Shown here piece after piece: positions 56,637 to 64,000 of a stretch of DNA of 64,000 nucleotides. The stretch lies in contig NZ_CP047056.1 in NCBI RefSeq assembly GCF_011065405.1, forward strand, positions 2,378,747-2,442,746, written 5' to 3'. The translations under genes and the position numbers were made by a program. The notes below the pieces were generated by a model, which saw only the letters and a program-made list of their open reading frames with translations, was not told the DNA's origin and searched no databases. The stretch is from Succinivibrio dextrinosolvens. Its GTDB lineage: Bacteria; Pseudomonadota; Gammaproteobacteria; Enterobacterales; Succinivibrionaceae. Position 1 is the stretch's first letter. Each line of letters opens with the position of its first letter.

Positions 56637-57983
56637 ATGGCTAGAAAGTCGCTTTTTGAAAGAAGTCGCGAAATGGCAAATCAGCAGACTAAGGGCTCTG
56701 GCGAATTACGTCAGCGTCTTTTATTTGTTGTTATTGCTTTAATTATTTTCAGACTTGGTTCATATATTCCTGTTCCAGGTGTGAATGCTGACGTACTTCA
56801 ACGCGTTTTCGATTCGCAAAGCGGAACCATTATTGGCATGTTCAACATGTTCTCTGGGGGCGCTTTAGAGCGTGCTTCAGTTTTAGCATTAGGTATCATG
56901 CCATATATCTCTGCATCAATTATCATCCAATTGCTTGCTGTTATTAACAAGGATTTAGCTGCTCTTCGTAAAGAAGGTGAGTCTGGTCGTCGTAAGATTA
57001 CTCAGTACACACGTATTTCAACAGTGCTCCTTGCTGCAATTCAGGCTTTTGGTATGGCAACCGGTATTCCAAACATGATGCCTGGATTAGTTGATAATCC
57101 TGGTTTCGGTTTCTACTTTGTTACAACTGTTAGCTTAGTAACCGGTACTATGTTGCTAATGTGGCTTGGTGAACAGATTACCGAGCGTGGCGTTGGAAAT
57201 GGTATTTCACTTATCATTTTCGCTGGTATCGTAGCAGGTCTGCCTTCAGCACTTGCAAGAACCTTTGAACAGTCACGTCAGGGTGATTTATCAACCATCG
57301 CATTGCTACTGATTGGTGTAGTTGTGGTCCTAGTGACCTTCTTCGTGGTTTTCGTTGAGCGCGGTCAGCGTAAGATCGTAATCGAATACGCTAAACGTCA
57401 GATGGGTAATAGAATTTACTCTCAGCCACGCTCTAATTTACCATTAAAGATCAACTTATCAGGTGTTATTCCAGCAATTTTTGCTTCATCAATTATTCTG
57501 TTCCCTGGTACTGTTGTATCTTGGTTCGGCCAAGGCGATAATGCTGTAGCTAATGTTTTAAGCAGCATTTCAGTGTTCTTACAACCTGGTCAGCCTCTAT
57601 ATGAATTACTTTATGCAGCTGCTATCGTATTCTTTACCTTCTTCTATACTGCACTTGTGTTTAATCCTCGTGAAGTAGCAGAGAACTTAAAGAAGGGTGG
57701 TGCCTTTATTCCTGGTATCCGTCCTGGTGAGCAGACAGCAAGATTCATTGATAAGGTAATGACTCGTCTAACCTTAAGTGGTTCTTTATACATGGTAGCA
57801 GTATGCCTTGTTCCACAGTTACTTATGAATTGGTTTAATGTTCAGTTCTATTTCGGTGGTACATCATTATTGATTATTGTTGTTGTATGCATGGACTTCG
57901 TCTCTCAGTTACAGAGTCACATGATGAATCAGCAGTATGGCGACATCATGCGTAAAGCAAATTTAAGAAATTACGGTCGTTAA
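56637..57983 (+). CDS. secY: Protein translocase subunit SecY
   Basis: 448 residues from ATG 56637, which has TGAGG 6 bases upstream. Ten membrane helices; plug and pore regions ([10 protein letters not shown] near 40, [13 protein letters not shown] near 83) are conserved, and the basic loop [13 protein letters not shown] is the cytosolic SecA/ribosome site. It forms the SecYEG channel. It is in the usual place between rplO and rpmJ. Confidence 0.96.
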   Translation: MARKSLFERSREMANQQTKGSGELRQRLLFVVIALIIFRLGSYIPVPGVNADVLQRVFDSQSGTIIGMFNMFSGGALERASVLALGIMPYISASIIIQLLAVINKDLAALRKEGESGRRKITQYTRISTVLLAAIQAFGMATGIPNMMPGLVDNPGFGFYFVTTVSLVTGTMLLMWLGEQITERGVGNGISLIIFAGIVAGLPSALARTFEQSRQGDLSTIALLLIGVVVVLVTFFVVFVERGQRKIVIEYAKRQMGNRIYSQPRSNLPLKINLSGVIPAIFASSIILFPGTVVSWFGQGDNAVANVLSSISVFLQPGQPLYELLYAAAIVFFTFFYTALVFNPREVAENLKKGGAFIPGIRPGEQTARFIDKVMTRLTLSGSLYMVAVCLVPQLLMNWFNVQFYFGGTSLLIIVVVCMDFVSQLQSHMMNQQYGDIMRKANLRNYGR

Positions 57984-58006
57984 TATTTGTTAATTGGAGA
58001 ATAAAA

Positions 58007-58120
58007 ATGAAAGTTGGTGCTTCAGTTAAAAAGATTTGCCGCAACTGCAAAATTGTTCGTCGCAATGGTGTAGTACGTGTTATCTGCGATAATCCAAAGC
58101 ATAAGCAGCGTCAGGGCTAA
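58007..58120 (+). CDS. rpmJ: Ribosomal protein L36 (zinc-binding form)
   Basis: 37 residues, easily missed: [15 protein letters not shown]... with Cys11, Cys14, Cys27 and His32, the zinc-ribbon form. GGAGA lies 9 bases before the ATG. Last gene of the spc operon. Confidence 0.95.
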   Translation: MKVGASVKKICRNCKIVRRNGVVRVICDNPKHKQRQG

Positions 58121-58142
58121 TGCTTTAAATATGCAATTTATG

Positions 58143-58171
58143 TTGCATATTTAGATTAAAATCTGTATAAT
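58143..58171 (+). promoter_or_regulatory. Alpha operon promoter
   Basis: TTGCAT (58143-58148), a 17-bp spacer and TATAAT (58166-58171). It would start transcription near 58178, upstream of rpsM. Confidence 0.65.
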
Positions 58172-58183
58172 CATACAGCTTAA

Positions 58184-58213
58184 AAAAGCACTAAGAGAAA
58201 TCTTGGTGCTTTT
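58184..58213 (+). terminator. spc operon terminator or alpha-operon attenuator
   Basis: AAAAGCACTAAGA (58184-58196) and TCTTGGTGCTTTT (58201-58213) form a 13-bp stem with one G-T pair, closed by a GAAA tetraloop. The T-run is short. It lies just after the probable alpha-operon start site. Confidence 0.65.
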
Positions 58214-58238
58214 CTGACATGCCAAAGTGCACTATAGC

Positions 58239-58273
58239 GGTTGTCGCGTATCCTAACGGGCTTTGCGACAGCC
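58239..58273 (+). promoter_or_regulatory. Alpha-operon leader hairpin
   Basis: GGTTGTCGC (58239-58247) pairs with GCGACAGCC (58265-58273), one G-T pair, 37 bases before rpsM. In E. coli S4 represses the operon by binding a pseudoknot at this place; similar control is possible here. Confidence 0.5.
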
Positions 58274-58310
58274 TTTGTTTTAAACCGACCTATGTTATAG
58301 GAGATCAATA

Positions 58311-58667
58311 GTGGCCCGTATAGCTGGCATTAATGTGCCTGATCAGAAGATCGCCGTGATTGCTTTACAGTCAATCTATGGTATCGGCCCAACCCGCGCT
58401 AGCGAAATCTTAGCTAACGCTGGTGTTGATGAGTATGCTAAGTTAAAAGACTTAGATGAGACTGTCATCGACAAGATTCGTGCCGAAGTTGGTAAGTTCA
58501 CCGTTGAAGGTGACTTACGCCGTGAAATTTCTATGAACATCAAGCGCCTAATAGACTTAGGTACTTATCGTGGTTTACGTCACCGCAGAGGTTTACCAGT
58601 ACGTGGTCAGCGTACTAAGACTAATGCACGTACTCGTAAGGGTCCACGTAAGAGCATTAAGAAGTAG
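58311..58667 (+). CDS. rpsM: Ribosomal protein S13
   Basis: 118 residues from GTG 58311, with AGGAG upstream. [12 protein letters not shown] start and [20 protein letters not shown] tail (key: RGLPVRGQ) are typical. It lies in the 30S head and contacts tRNA. First gene of the alpha operon. Confidence 0.96.
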   Translation: MARIAGINVPDQKIAVIALQSIYGIGPTRASEILANAGVDEYAKLKDLDETVIDKIRAEVGKFTVEGDLRREISMNIKRLIDLGTYRGLRHRRGLPVRGQRTKTNARTRKGPRKSIKK

Positions 58668-58678
58668 GAGAGCTTTAG

Positions 58679-59074
58679 ATGGCAGAAATTAATAACAAGG
58701 CTCGCTCAAGCAAGCGCTCAAAGAAGCAGGTTGCTGATGGCGTAGCTCATATCCATGCATCTTTCAATAATACTATCGTAACCATTTCAGATCGTCAGGG
58801 TAACGTTCTTTCATGGGCAACCGCAGGTGGTTCAGGTTTCCGTGGTTCACGTAAATCAACTCCATATGCTGCACAGGTTGCTGCTGAGCGTGCAGGCGAG
58901 TCTGCAAAAGAGTTCGGTGTTAAGAACCTTGAAGTTATGGTAAAGGGACCAGGTCCTGGTCGTGAGTCTTCAATCCGTGCTTTAAATGCACAGGGTTACA
59001 AGATCACTAACATTACTGATGTTACCCCTATCCCTCATAACGGTTGTCGCCCACCTAAAAAGCGTCGCGTATAA
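58679..59074 (+). CDS. rpsK: Ribosomal protein S11
   Basis: 131 residues; [19 protein letters not shown] and C-terminal [18 protein letters not shown] are typical. It lies in the 30S platform. Confidence 0.96.
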   Translation: MAEINNKARSSKRSKKQVADGVAHIHASFNNTIVTISDRQGNVLSWATAGGSGFRGSRKSTPYAAQVAAERAGESAKEFGVKNLEVMVKGPGPGRESSIRALNAQGYKITNITDVTPIPHNGCRPPKKRRV

Positions 59075-59105
59075 CCTGTCGAGTTCAATTTCTGGAGAAA
59101 GATAA

Positions 59106-59729
59106 ATGGCAAAATATACAGGTCCAGCCCTGAAATTAAGCCGCCGTGAGGGTGTAGACTTATTCTTAAAGTCAGGCGTTCGCGCAATTGACACCAAGTG
59201 CAAGTTAGATACTGCACCTGGTCAGCATGGCGCAAACAAAGCACGTCTATCAGATTACGGCATGCAGTTACGTGAGAAGCAGAAGGTTCGTCGTATTTAC
59301 GGCGTTCTAGAGCGTCAGTTCCGTAACTACTACAAGAAAGCTTCAAGAATGAATGGTAACACCGGTGAGAACCTGTTACAGCTTCTAGAGGCTCGTTTAG
59401 ATAACGTTGTTTATCGTATGGGTTTTGGTTCAACTCGTATGGAAGCACGTCAGTTAGTAAGCCACAAGGCTATTACTGTAAACGATCAGATCGTAAACAT
59501 TCCTTCTTACCAGGTTCAGCCTTCTGATGTTGTAGCTGTTCGCGAAAAGGCTAAGAAGCAGTTACGTATCAAGGCAGCTATCGATTTAAGCGGTCAGCGT
59601 GCTACAAAACCTACTTGGATCGATGTTGATCACGATCATATGAAGGGTACTTATAAGAGCAATCCTGAGCGTGCAGAGCTACCTTCTGATATCAAGGAAG
59701 CACTGATCGTCGAATTGTATTCTAAGTAA
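59106..59729 (+). CDS. rpsD: Ribosomal protein S4
   Basis: 207 residues; TAPGQHG near 38 and the S4 domain ([20 protein letters not shown], about 94-113) are typical. It nucleates 30S assembly and in E. coli represses the alpha operon. Confidence 0.96.
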   Translation: MAKYTGPALKLSRREGVDLFLKSGVRAIDTKCKLDTAPGQHGANKARLSDYGMQLREKQKVRRIYGVLERQFRNYYKKASRMNGNTGENLLQLLEARLDNVVYRMGFGSTRMEARQLVSHKAITVNDQIVNIPSYQVQPSDVVAVREKAKKQLRIKAAIDLSGQRATKPTWIDVDHDHMKGTYKSNPERAELPSDIKEALIVELYSK

Positions 59730-59776
59730 TTTAGGCAACATTGCCAGCACCGCTTTAACAATGTGGGGTATCTCTA

Positions 59777-60769
59777 GTGTCTGTTGTTGAACTACTAAAG
59801 CCAAAGCCAGTTGATTATAATGAAATCAGTCCAAATCATGCACGTTTAGTGCTTGAGCCTTTGGAGCGTGGTTTCGGTTATACTCTTGGTGTAGCTTTAA
59901 GTGGAATTTTACTAAAGACCCTGTCTGGAACAGCGATTGATGCATTCCAGATGGCGGGCGTAAAGAATGTAAACAGCAAAAAGGATGATCTTGTTGAAAG
60001 TATTTTCGAAGTGGTTATGAATTTAAAATCACTTGCAATTACTTCAAAAGAGCCTCTTACTGAGCCTGTTTGGTTAACAATTGAGAGACGTGGCGAGGGA
60101 GAAGTTCATGCTTCTGACATCGTATGTCCTGAAAATTTATCATTTGTTGACCCTGAAGCCCGTATTTGCACTTTAAAAGGTGCCAAGGCTTCGTTGTCGA
60201 TGAAACTTCGCATTACCTCAGGTTGTGGCTATGCTACAACCACCTCTGAGGACCATGTACCTGCCGAGTCAGAGGACGTTATTCTGATTGATGCTAACTA
60301 CTGCCCAGTACGTCGTTACGTATATGAGGTTGAGTCAGCTCGTGTTGAACAGCGTACAGACTTAGACAGATTAGTCATTGATATGGAAACCGATGGAACT
60401 ATTGCTCCAGAGGTTGCCTTAATGAAAGCTTCTGGCCTGATCTGTGACAGCATGGTAAATCTGGTTGATAAGGAAGAAATCAGTGAGAGAGTTGTTACTC
60501 CAGCTGCTCCTCCTATGCCAGATCCTGTTTTAATGCAGCTTGTTGATGATTTAGAGCTTACTGTTCGTTCAGCAAACTGCTTAAAGGCGGAGCAAATCAT
60601 TTACATCGGCGATTTGGTACAAAGAACAGAAGTTGAACTTCTAAAGACTCCAAATCTAGGTAAGAAGTCATTAAATGAAATTAAGGATGTTCTTGCTCAG
60701 AGAAATCTGTCTTTAGGTATGCGTGTGGCTAACTGGCCTCCTGCAGGACTTCGTGTGCCAAACAAATAA
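59777..60769 (+). CDS. rpoA1: RNA polymerase alpha subunit, first paralogue (diverged at the beta-binding surface)
   Basis: 330 residues, GTG start at 59777. It sits where rpoA normally lies, between rpsD and rplQ. The N-terminal domain keeps [12 protein letters not shown] and [21 protein letters not shown], as in E. coli (residues 29-40 and about 188-210). It has lost others: E. coli ALRRILLSSMPG is [12 protein letters not shown] here (Arg45, needed for binding beta, is Gly43), HEYSTKEGVQED is [12 protein letters not shown], and GIGPVT is GEGEVH. The C-terminal domain ([29 protein letters not shown]) keeps the DNA- and activator-binding residues. It probably serves as the beta-prime-side alpha in a heterodimer with the second paralogue at 61270-62259. 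Confidence 0.95.
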   Translation: MSVVELLKPKPVDYNEISPNHARLVLEPLERGFGYTLGVALSGILLKTLSGTAIDAFQMAGVKNVNSKKDDLVESIFEVVMNLKSLAITSKEPLTEPVWLTIERRGEGEVHASDIVCPENLSFVDPEARICTLKGAKASLSMKLRITSGCGYATTTSEDHVPAESEDVILIDANYCPVRRYVYEVESARVEQRTDLDRLVIDMETDGTIAPEVALMKASGLICDSMVNLVDKEEISERVVTPAAPPMPDPVLMQLVDDLELTVRSANCLKAEQIIYIGDLVQRTEVELLKTPNLGKKSLNEIKDVLAQRNLSLGMRVANWPPAGLRVPNK

Positions 60770-60790
60770 CTGTTTTAGAAGGAATTAAAA

Positions 60791-61189
60791 ATGCGTCATC
60801 GTTTAAGTGGCCGTCATTTAGGTCGTACTTCAGCACATCGTGCTGCTCTGTACCGTAACCTAGCTAAGGCATTAATCACTTACGAAGTAATCAAGACCAC
60901 TGTTCCTAAGGCTAAGGAACTACGTCGCTTCGTTGAGCCATTAATCACTCTAGCTAAGGTTGATACTGTTGCTAACCGTCGTTTAGCTTTTGCTCGTCTT
61001 CGTGACGATGCAGTTGTAGCTAAGCTTTTCACTGTTATTGGTAAGCTATCTGCTAACCGTAACGGCGGCTACACCCGTATCTTAAAGGCTGGTTTACGTG
61101 CATGTGATAGAGCACCAGTTGCTTACATCATGCTAACTGACCGCCCAGAAGTTGCTGAAGAGTCAAAAGATTCATCTGCAGCTGAATAA
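60791..61189 (+). CDS. rplQ: Ribosomal protein L17
   Basis: 132 residues; [17 protein letters not shown] start and [10 protein letters not shown] core are typical. It normally ends the alpha operon; here a second alpha-subunit gene follows. Confidence 0.96.
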   Translation: MRHRLSGRHLGRTSAHRAALYRNLAKALITYEVIKTTVPKAKELRRFVEPLITLAKVDTVANRRLAFARLRDDAVVAKLFTVIGKLSANRNGGYTRILKAGLRACDRAPVAYIMLTDRPEVAEESKDSSAAE

Positions 61190-61197
61190 AAATCCTG

Positions 61198-61222
61198 ATG
61201 GGCGCTGTTTAACTGCGCCCAT
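61198..61222 (+). terminator. Hairpin between rplQ and the second alpha gene
   Basis: ATGGGCGC (61198-61205) pairs with GCGCCCAT (61215-61222) and is followed by TTAGATTTTC, a poor T-run. It may be a partial terminator, an RNA processing site or the relic of the old operon end. Confidence 0.6.
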
Positions 61223-61269
61223 TTAGATTTTCTAGCTTACTAACTGTACTTAAAAACGAGGGTGAGACC

Positions 61270-62259
61270 TTGGATCAGATCATTGATTCTATTAAGCCAA
61301 ACATAAAAGATGTTACTGAGCTTTCTCATAATATAAGCCGTGTAATTCTTGAGCCATTTGAGCCACACTATGCTCAAATTGTAGGCACAGCACTCCGTCG
61401 TATTATGCTGTCCTCTATTCCTGGATATGCCATCACCGCAGTTGAAATTGATGGTGTAGTGCATGAATACAGTGCAGTAGAAGGCATACAAGAAGATATT
61501 CTTCTTATTCTTTTAAATTTAAAAGAAGTTGCTGTAGCTGCTGAAGGAATGCTAAGAGATGAACCAGTTCTTCATATTAGAAAGAAAGGCATTGGCCCTG
61601 TAACTGCAGGTGATATTCAGTGTCCTGCTGGCATCGAAATTAGAAATCCTGAGCAGATCATCTGTCATCTGACAGAAGAAAACAAAGAACTTAATATGCA
61701 CCTTCACGTAACCCGTGGTCGTGGATATGTTCCTTCAGTAAATCATCCACACGTAGATGGCACTGAAGAAAGATTTATTGGTCGTCTACTGATTGACGCT
61801 TCTTACTGCCCAGTATTAAATGTTGCAGTTCACACTGCACCACTAGCTGACAAGAAAGAGCAGTTAATCCTAGACATCGAAACCAACGGAACAATTGATC
61901 CAAAGAATGCAGTTGGCATTGCTGCAACTATTTTTGCTGATCAGTTAAATTCATTCGTTGACATCAGAAATTCTGTAGCACCTGCTGAAGATGCTTCATT
62001 CCGTCCTCTAATCGATCCTAAGTTGATCTGTCCTGTTGAGGATCTAGAGTTAACTGTTCGTTCAGCTAACTGCTTGAAGACTGAAGGCATCAAATACATT
62101 GGTGATCTTGTACAGAAGACTGAAGTTGAGCTTCTTAAGACTCCAAATCTTGGTAAAAAATCACTTACTGAGATCAAGGACGTTCTTGCAGAGAGAGGAT
62201 TATCTCTTGGTATGCGCCTAGAGAACTGGCCTCCAGCAGAGCTTGATTCAATAATGTAA
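61270..62259 (+). CDS. rpoA2: RNA polymerase alpha subunit, second paralogue (retains beta-binding surface)
   Basis: 329 residues, TTG start at 61270 with GGTGAG upstream. It follows rplQ by 80 bp. The conservation is the mirror image of the first paralogue: [12 protein letters not shown] (equivalent of E. coli Arg45 kept), [37 protein letters not shown] and AATIFADQL are all standard. But the segment [12 protein letters not shown] is [12 protein letters not shown], and E. coli [21 protein letters not shown] is [19 protein letters not shown], two residues shorter. The C-terminal domain is standard ([29 protein letters not shown]). It probably serves as the beta-side alpha in a heterodimer. 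Confidence 0.95.
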   Translation: MDQIIDSIKPNIKDVTELSHNISRVILEPFEPHYAQIVGTALRRIMLSSIPGYAITAVEIDGVVHEYSAVEGIQEDILLILLNLKEVAVAAEGMLRDEPVLHIRKKGIGPVTAGDIQCPAGIEIRNPEQIICHLTEENKELNMHLHVTRGRGYVPSVNHPHVDGTEERFIGRLLIDASYCPVLNVAVHTAPLADKKEQLILDIETNGTIDPKNAVGIAATIFADQLNSFVDIRNSVAPAEDASFRPLIDPKLICPVEDLELTVRSANCLKTEGIKYIGDLVQKTEVELLKTPNLGKKSLTEIKDVLAERGLSLGMRLENWPPAELDSIM

Positions 62260-62269
62260 TTTTCAAATG

Positions 62270-62293
62270 GCCGCATTTTTATGCGGCTGTTTC
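62270..62293 (+). terminator. Terminator of the alpha operon
   Basis: GCCGCAT (62270-62276) pairs with ATGCGGC (62281-62287), followed by TGTTTC. It comes right after the second alpha gene, so that gene is inside the operon. Confidence 0.8.
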
Positions 62294-62441
62294 ATTTCTA
62301 TAGTTTCGCTTTTCTCATTTTTACTAATTATTTTTAGTTCTTAAGCATTCTGATCAATAACCACTATTCTAAAAATTTCGATTCATGTTATTCTTTTCTT
62401 ATCGTATGATTTTATGCGCAAGTATAACTAAGGAAAGATGA

Positions 62442-62996
62442 ATGTATAAGAATATTGAATTAAACCTTGCATACAGAGCTTTTACCGGTGGGCCTATGAT
62501 TTGTATTTTCACAAAATCTAAGGATGGTGTGCCAAACGGTATGAGTGCAGCATGGAATTGTCCTTTTGATACAGATGAACTTATTCTAGTTCTAGATAAG
62601 GGACATACAACTGCAGAAAACATCAGAAACGGCAGCAAGATTGTTGTAGCTATACCAAGTTCAAATCAGATCCCTGAAATCCTTAAGCTAGGTTCCGTAC
62701 ATGGCAGAGACTGTTCTGTGAACAAGTTTGTAAAGCAGCAGGTTGAAACCGAAGATTCTGAGCTCTTTAAGATGCCTGTAATCAAAGGTGCTTTAGCATA
62801 CTTTGAGTGTGAGCTTAATGATAAGGCTCTGTTCGAGGATAAAGGTATCTGTCTTGTAAAGGTTAAGAACTGCTATGTTCAGGAGAATATGTGGGATGAG
62901 GCTTCTAACAGCTTCAAAAAAGGCTGTCTGAACAGCCTCCACCATGTATCAGAGGCAGTATTCTGTACCGGCGGAGAACTAGTTTCAAATGATTGA
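62442..62996 (+). CDS. Flavin-reductase-like domain protein
   Basis: 184 residues, FMN-binding split-barrel fold (flavin reductase-like, PF01613). PNGMSAAWNCPFDTDE (about 31-46) corresponds to the FMN-binding stretch. Such proteins reduce flavin or bind FMN as electron carriers in anaerobes. Reaction here is unknown. Its stop overlaps the next gene by 8 bp, so the two are probably co-translated. Confidence 0.8.
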   Translation: MYKNIELNLAYRAFTGGPMICIFTKSKDGVPNGMSAAWNCPFDTDELILVLDKGHTTAENIRNGSKIVVAIPSSNQIPEILKLGSVHGRDCSVNKFVKQQVETEDSELFKMPVIKGALAYFECELNDKALFEDKGICLVKVKNCYVQENMWDEASNSFKKGCLNSLHHVSEAVFCTGGELVSND

Positions 62997-63348
62997 TATT
63001 AATGCTTTAACAGAAGACGAGTTCAACGATTACGTTGATTATGCACTTGATCTTTTTCATATCCTAGCTTCAGATGCTCTTCCTATCAATGACGAAGATG
63101 CCTATGACAGGCTGTACAGACTAGATACAGATGAAGACTACTCCATGGAAATTTCGCTGAGGAATGCTGATGAAAAGGATGAGTTTGACCCTGATATCGG
63201 AGAGCCTGATCAGGTCTTATGTGCTACGGTTCAGTTTGTAGCTGCTGAAGGTTCCTTAAAGAATGATATTAAAGCTGTTGAAATCTTCTTTAACGAGCAC
63301 CGAGATGATGAGGCTAATCTTTCTGCAATCTGGTTTCCAGAGGACTAA
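62989..63348 (+). CDS. Acidic protein of unknown function
   Basis: 119 residues, strongly acidic (many Asp/Glu, for example DEDAYDRLYRLDTDEDY). No membrane segment or signal peptide. I do not recognise the family; the size and acidity recall RNase E inhibitor RraB, but the sequence does not match it. It is translationally coupled to the flavin-reductase-like gene. Confidence 0.65.
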   Translation: MIDINALTEDEFNDYVDYALDLFHILASDALPINDEDAYDRLYRLDTDEDYSMEISLRNADEKDEFDPDIGEPDQVLCATVQFVAAEGSLKNDIKAVEIFFNEHRDDEANLSAIWFPED

Positions 63349-63393
63349 AGGTGCTCATCTATTGATATAGCAAGTTGTAAAAGTGTCGTGTAT

Positions 63394-64000
63394 ATGACTG
63401 AAACAGTTGCCACTAAACCAAGAACACGAGATCTGTTTCTCTTAAAGGCTTTAAATGCAACCTTCAAACTTCCATTTGTTAAGGTCGATCGCGAACGCTT
63501 TTTACGAAAAGCTTTATTATCTGCAGGATGCACTTCAGATCAGATAGATCAGGCCATTAAAACATCACCTTTGGAAGTCCTGTCATCCGAAGAGCTGAAG
63601 GCTCTTGCCATGAAGATTAGACGCCACCACAGGACTGGATTATCGGCATTATCTGCTGCCTGTGGTGTCCCAGGCGGTATCTTTATTTTTGTTGCTGTTC
63701 CTGTGGATACTGTTCAATTCTTTTATCATACTTTTGTTCTTTCTCAGAAAATTGCCTATATTTACGGCTTTCCTCCTTGTATGACTGAAGAGGAATTTCG
63801 TGACATGATGATTATTGCTCTTGGTGTAGGTGCAGGCGTGAGCAAGGCGAACAAGGCTTTTAAGTTTGTTGCCAAACAGGCTAAGAAGCAGCTTATATCT
63901 CAGCTGCAGAAACATCAGGAACTGCTACTGCCTCAGCTTATAAGAGAAGTCTGCAAAGCCCTTGGAGTAAAGCTTACTAACAATACTTTAACTCAGATAA
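63394..64000 (+). CDS. Membrane-associated protein, truncated by the window end
   Basis: At least 202 residues, open to the end of the window. The middle has two hydrophobic stretches (GLSALSAACGVPGGIFIFVAV and MMIIALGVGAGVS) with a conserved-looking VPVDTVQFFYHTFVLSQKIAYIYGF between them (key: PVDTVQFF, KIAYIYG). This layout recalls EcsC-type or DUF697-type proteins, but the match is weak. ATG at 63394 is the best start; no strong ribosome site. Confidence 0.65.
   Translation, partial: MTETVATKPRTRDLFLLKALNATFKLPFVKVDRERFLRKALLSAGCTSDQIDQAIKTSPLEVLSSEELKALAMKIRRHHRTGLSALSAACGVPGGIFIFVAVPVDTVQFFYHTFVLSQKIAYIYGFPPCMTEEEFRDMMIIALGVGAGVSKANKAFKFVAKQAKKQLISQLQKHQELLLPQLIREVCKALGVKLTNNTLTQI

Noticed and set aside
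62989-63348. RNase E inhibitor RraB
   Set aside because: Only size and acidity agree; sequence motifs of RraB are not seen.

Overview
The window looks like a chromosomal segment of an AT-rich gammaproteobacterium. Three gene orders typical of that class are present: xerC-yigB-uvrD, ppiB-lpxH divergent from cysS, and S10-spc-alpha ribosomal clusters laid out as in E. coli. I infer Succinivibrionaceae or a close relative (anaerobic gut bacteria) from the protein style, but no marker here proves the family.

Positions 1-15,800 are accessory DNA. A decayed IS1634-family element ends at 2402. Next come a remnant of a LuxR-type gene, an AAA-ATPase/nuclease-fold gene, and a divergent pair made of a membrane-anchored LuxR-type regulator and an autotransporter. 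This pair is duplicated. The second copy (11,242-14,253) begins exactly at the end of an intact IS1634-family element (8921-11,241), has a truncated regulator, and encodes an autotransporter with the same signal region and beta-barrel but a different passenger. Both copies are followed by the same broken AAA-ATPase remnant. The block ends with an AAA_14/DUF4143 ATPase gene preceded by a 33-bp tandem repeat array.

Positions 15,960-34,480 are mostly housekeeping: chromosome dimer resolution and DNA repair (xerC, yigB, uvrD), transcription termination (rho), cell wall (ddl), the envelope lipid-transport operon pqiABC, thioredoxin, a queuosine-precursor transporter and polA. Small secreted proteins and an orphan TRAP solute-binding protein lie among them. 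At 34,521-37,408 a second AAA_14/DUF4143 gene, with its own 32-bp repeat array, is split by an IS630-family element that can be removed in silico to restore the frame. Positions 37,442-46,870 return to core genes (lpxH, ppiB, cysS, an OLD-family nuclease, yicC, pyrE, queH, and a phosphoethanolamine-transferase-like gene).

Positions 46,959-62,293 hold the S10, spc and alpha ribosomal operons with visible promoters, terminators and leader hairpins. The most striking feature is the end of the alpha operon, which carries two different RNA polymerase alpha genes, one on each side of rplQ. Their N-terminal domains have lost complementary parts of the conserved assembly surfaces, while both keep the DNA-binding C-terminal domain. 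This suggests an obligate alpha heterodimer. The window ends with a flavin-reductase-like gene, an acidic protein of unknown function and a truncated membrane-associated protein.
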